Assembly: GCA_039927975.1 (NCBI GenBank)
Contig: JBDSTZ010000144.1
Location: forward strand, 1 to 8,519
DNA length: 8,519 nucleotides
Direction: 5' to 3'
Origin: JBDSTZ01 sp039927975
GTDB taxonomy: Bacteria > Pseudomonadota > Gammaproteobacteria > Burkholderiales > Burkholderiaceae_D
Positions 6,649 through 8,519 of the stretch are shown in pieces. How positions within the stretch are numbered: the stretch's first letter is position 1; each line of letters opens with the position of its first letter. Both the position numbers and the translations under genes were made by a program. The notes beneath the pieces are model-generated. The model saw nothing but the letters and a program-made list of their open reading frames with translations, ran no database searches and was not told where the DNA came from.

Positions 6649-6686
6649 GGCGCCGGCACCGCAAGGTCCCGGCGCCTTGTTGCTTT
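6649..6686 (+). terminator. Rho-independent-like terminator after the fucosidase gene
   Basis: GGCGCCGG (6649-6656) pairs perfectly with CCGGCGCC (6669-6676) over a 12-base loop, followed by the T-rich tail TTGTTGCTTT (6677-6686). This is the best intrinsic terminator candidate in the window and would separate the fucosidase transcript from the sigma factor gene. Confidence 0.6.
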
Positions 6687-6867
6687 CGCCGCGTCAATAC
6701 ATCCCTCGATCCGGTTTCCAGTACATAATCTCAAAAAGCGATTGCATTGGCCGAAAACCATGGCGCGATTCGCGATCCGGGGACGCCACATAAAAAATAA
6801 GCAGGAAATCTTGAGGAAGTTGCTCGCGTGCTCGTCTTAACAAGGGGATGCACGAAAGAGCGAGTGT
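6687..6867 (+). promoter_or_regulatory. Leader region of the sigma/anti-sigma pair
   Basis: This gap is more AT-rich than the genes around it and probably holds the promoter for the sigma factor gene. Weak candidates are CATAAT (6724-6729) without a clear -35, and TTGAGG (6811-6816) with TCTTAA (6835-6840) at an 18-base spacing. An 11-base palindrome, CGCGA-T-TCGCG (6764-6774), sits in the middle. GAAAGAG (6854-6860) is the probable ribosome binding site for the ATG at 6868. I see no gene in this gap. Confidence 0.4.
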
Positions 6868-7452
6868 ATGGATACTGAAGTAATTGACTGGCTGACAATA
6901 AATTTCCTGCCGCACGAAGCCGAGCTGCGCAGGATGCTGCGTCGCGTCTGCACAGGCCCGGCCGAGATCGACGACGTGGTCCAGGAGACCTGCTTCAAGC
7001 TGCTGTCGATGCCCAGCCTGGACCAGATCCGCGATCCGAAGCCGTTTGTCTTCCGCGCGGCGAAAAACCTGGTGCTCGACCGGATCAAGCGCGACGCGGT
7101 CGTCAAGATCGAGGCGATGGCCAATCTGGAAGATCTGGACATTGCCGACAGCGCGCCGTCGCCGGAACGCGTGGTGTTCGCCCGCTCAGAACTCAAATGG
7201 GTGTTCGGGCTGGTGGCCAACCTGCCCGACCGCTGCAAGAGCGTGTTCCGGGCGCGCCGCATACACGGACTGTCCCAGCAAGAGACCGCCGACACGCTGG
7301 GCTTGACCGCCAGTGTGGTGGAACATGAAATGATGAAGGGCATGCGACTCATGTCGGACATGATCGCCCGCCATGGCGTCGATCAGGACGCCGGTCTTGC
7401 CCTGTTCATCGCGAAGAAACCTGCAGGTAAAAAAAGCAATGTCAAAGATTGA
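6868..7452 (+). CDS. ECF (sigma-70 family) RNA polymerase sigma factor, FecI type
   Basis: The 194-residue protein has the two-domain layout of extracytoplasmic-function sigma factors. Region 2 spans about 16-78, with AEIDDVVQETCFKLL (32-46) and FVFRAAKNLVLDRIKR (60-75), which bind core polymerase and the -10 element. Region 4 spans about 107-163, with LPDRCKSVFRARRIHGLSQQETADTLGLT (119-147), which reads the -35 element. It lacks regions 1 and 3, as expected. The RAAKNLVLDRIKR and VFRARRIHGLSQQE wording is typical of FecI-like factors. The start ATG 6868 follows GAAAGAG at 6854-6860. The C-terminus ends in a basic tail (KKPAGKKSNVKD) whose coding sequence overlaps the start of the next gene by 14 bases. 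It is expected to be held inactive by the FecR-type partner and to transcribe a neighbouring TonB-dependent receptor gene. Whether it also drives the fucosidase is unknown. Confidence 0.92.
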   Translation: MDTEVIDWLTINFLPHEAELRRMLRRVCTGPAEIDDVVQETCFKLLSMPSLDQIRDPKPFVFRAAKNLVLDRIKRDAVVKIEAMANLEDLDIADSAPSPERVVFARSELKWVFGLVANLPDRCKSVFRARRIHGLSQQETADTLGLTASVVEHEMMKGMRLMSDMIARHGVDQDAGLALFIAKKPAGKKSNVKD

Positions 7453-8413
7453 TAACGAAGCCTTCGAATGGGTGGCGCGAAAATTTGCGCGCGGCCTGGA
7501 CGACGCCGAACGCGGACAATTCGACGCCTGGTATGGCGCCGATGCGCGCCACGCTGGCGCCTACGCGAGGGCGATGGCGATTTACAATGCGATCAACCTG
7601 GCGACGGTGCCGCAATCGCTGGTCGCCGACGGCGCACGGCCCGGCGCGCGCGGCGACATCGGGCGGCGTCGCGTGCTACAGTATGGCGCGCTGGCGGCCT
7701 GCCTGGTCGCCACGGTCGGCACGCTCGGCGTGTCGGTCCTGCGCGACGACAAGGTGCTGACCACCGCCAAGGGCGAGTTCCGCAAGGTGCCGCTGCAGGA
7801 CAAGTCGATCGCCACGATCAACAGCGGCAGCCGGATCGAAGTCGCCTTCACCGACCGGCAACGCACGATCAATCTGCGCCAGGGTGAAGCCTGGTTCGAG
7901 GTGGCCAAGGACAAGACCAAACCTTTTGTCGTCGAGGCCGGGGACGCGCGAGTACGTGCGGTCGGCACCGCCTTCGCTGTGCGGCGCTACGCCGACGGCA
8001 CCGAGGTGCTGGTGACCGAGGGCACCGTCGAGGTATGGAGCAAGGACGGCAAGGCGCAGCGGCGCCAGCTGACGGCCGGCGAACGCGCTTTCCTGGCCAA
8101 CGACGCCAGCCCGATCGCGATCAGCCGCCAGCCCGCCGAAGTGAACCGCAAGCTGGCATGGAGGGAAGGCAAATTGATGCTGAAGAACCAAACCCTGGGC
8201 GACGCCGTGGCCGACTTCAATCGCTACAGCGCGAAGACGATCGTCATCGCCGACGCCTCGCTGGCGAGCAAGCGCCTGTTCGGCCAGTACATGCTGGACG
8301 CGCCGGAATTGTTCGCCAGGGATGTCAGCACTGTGCTCGCGGTGCCGATCAATATTACCGCCGACACGATTTTCATCGGCCAGGCCGATTCGGGCGCGCA
8401 TGGCGGCATCTAG
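7439..8413 (+). CDS. FecR-type anti-sigma factor / transmembrane signal transducer
   Basis: The 324-residue inner-membrane protein has the standard FecR order. A cytoplasmic N-terminal DUF4880-type helical domain (about 8-50; EAFEWVARKFARGLDDAERGQF) binds the sigma factor. A single transmembrane helix follows (about 79-101; RRRVLQYGALAACLVATVGTL within it). Next is the periplasmic FecR domain (about 105-200; INSGSRIEVAF, GEAWFEVAKDKTKPFVVEAG, VRAVGTAFAVRRY). Last is a C-terminal STN-like DUF4974 segment (about 240-315; LAWREGKLMLKNQTLGDAVADFNRY). It should receive a signal from the N-terminal domain of a TonB-dependent receptor and release the sigma factor. The start ATG 7439 lies inside the end of the sigma gene (14-base overlap, different frame), implying coupled translation; CAGG at 7424-7427 is a distant, weak ribosome site. 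The frame also opens upstream at 7373, but MSKIDNEAFEWVARKFARG is the family-like N-terminus. The stop is TAG 8411-8413. Confidence 0.93.
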   Translation: MSKIDNEAFEWVARKFARGLDDAERGQFDAWYGADARHAGAYARAMAIYNAINLATVPQSLVADGARPGARGDIGRRRVLQYGALAACLVATVGTLGVSVLRDDKVLTTAKGEFRKVPLQDKSIATINSGSRIEVAFTDRQRTINLRQGEAWFEVAKDKTKPFVVEAGDARVRAVGTAFAVRRYADGTEVLVTEGTVEVWSKDGKAQRRQLTAGERAFLANDASPIAISRQPAEVNRKLAWREGKLMLKNQTLGDAVADFNRYSAKTIVIADASLASKRLFGQYMLDAPELFARDVSTVLAVPINITADTIFIGQADSGAHGGI

Positions 8414-8519
8414 CATCAACGCTTCGTCCAGGCCCGCGCGCATCGCATGAGCGCGGTCTTCGCAAGCTTCACCGATCCGGGCGCGATGGCTGCTGCTCGT
8501 CCGGACCATTTTTCTTTTC
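8414..8519 (+). other. Right edge: unresolved start of the next gene (TonB-dependent receptor expected)
   Basis: FecI/FecR pairs are normally followed by a TonB-dependent receptor gene. ATG 8447 opens a frame that stays open to the window end (MSAVFASFTDPGAMAAARPD...), with no good ribosome binding site. A second frame encodes the signal-peptide-like RARWLLLVRTIFLF (about 8478-8519) but is closed by TGA 8448-8450 and has no ATG, GTG or TTG between. Too little sequence is present to decide which frame, if either, begins the receptor. Confidence 0.3.

Noticed and set aside
6646..6840. 64-codon plus-strand frame between the fucosidase and sigma genes
   Set aside because: It starts next to the terminator stem, has no ribosome site and no recognisable protein features; the region is better read as terminator plus promoter.
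6848..6883. 12-codon frame overlapping the sigma start, with AAGGGG directly before its ATG
   Set aside because: The Shine-Dalgarno-like string touches the ATG, leaving no spacing for initiation, and the peptide is not meaningful; a leader-peptide role cannot be supported.
1..8519. CRISPR array, tRNA or rRNA genes, or a defence or toxin-antitoxin cassette
   Set aside because: No regular repeat-spacer pattern, no recognisable RNA gene, and every long coding region has an ordinary metabolic, regulatory or transposase assignment.

Overview
The window is high-GC bacterial DNA with tightly packed genes. It reads as chromosome of a Betaproteobacterium, probably of the Massilia/Duganella/Janthinobacterium kind (Oxalobacteraceae). 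That placement is an inference from codon use, protein style, and the pairing of a homogentisate operon with FecI/FecR and a secreted glycosidase; nothing in the window proves the taxon.

Left edge (1-307): the last 87 codons of an IS110-family transposase, which enters from outside the window. A short end region follows, carrying three spaced copies of a CCT(T/G)TGCA motif and a perfect 10-bp inverted repeat. This stretch looks less GC-rich than its surroundings, as expected for a mobile element.

Homogentisate block (308-4619): a LysR-type regulator on the minus strand diverges from a plus-strand operon of homogentisate 1,2-dioxygenase (hmgA, GTG start), fumarylacetoacetase (fahA, ATGA overlap with hmgA) and maleylacetoacetate isomerase (maiA, 34 bases after fahA). 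Together the three enzymes convert homogentisate, the central intermediate of tyrosine/phenylalanine breakdown, to fumarate and acetoacetate: HmgA opens the ring, MaiA isomerises maleylacetoacetate, and FahA cleaves fumarylacetoacetate. The 94-base divergent intergenic region must hold both promoters and is the natural place for the regulator to bind.

Glycan block (4620-8519): an intergenic region with an AT-rich stretch and a 15-base perfect palindrome precedes a secreted GH29-type alpha-L-fucosidase. Two terminator-like hairpins follow it. Next come an ECF sigma factor of the FecI type and an overlapping FecR-type membrane anti-sigma factor/sensor. Elsewhere such pairs control a TonB-dependent outer-membrane transporter encoded just downstream. 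Here the window stops about 106 bases after fecR, so that transporter is predicted but not seen. The fucosidase next to the sigma/anti-sigma pair suggests, but does not prove, a substrate-sensing uptake system for fucose-containing glycans.

I found no tRNA, rRNA, CRISPR array or convincing novel defence system. The least explained items are the repeat cluster at the IS end, the shared GCGCGAT palindromes before the fucosidase and sigma genes, and the unresolved reading frame at the right edge.
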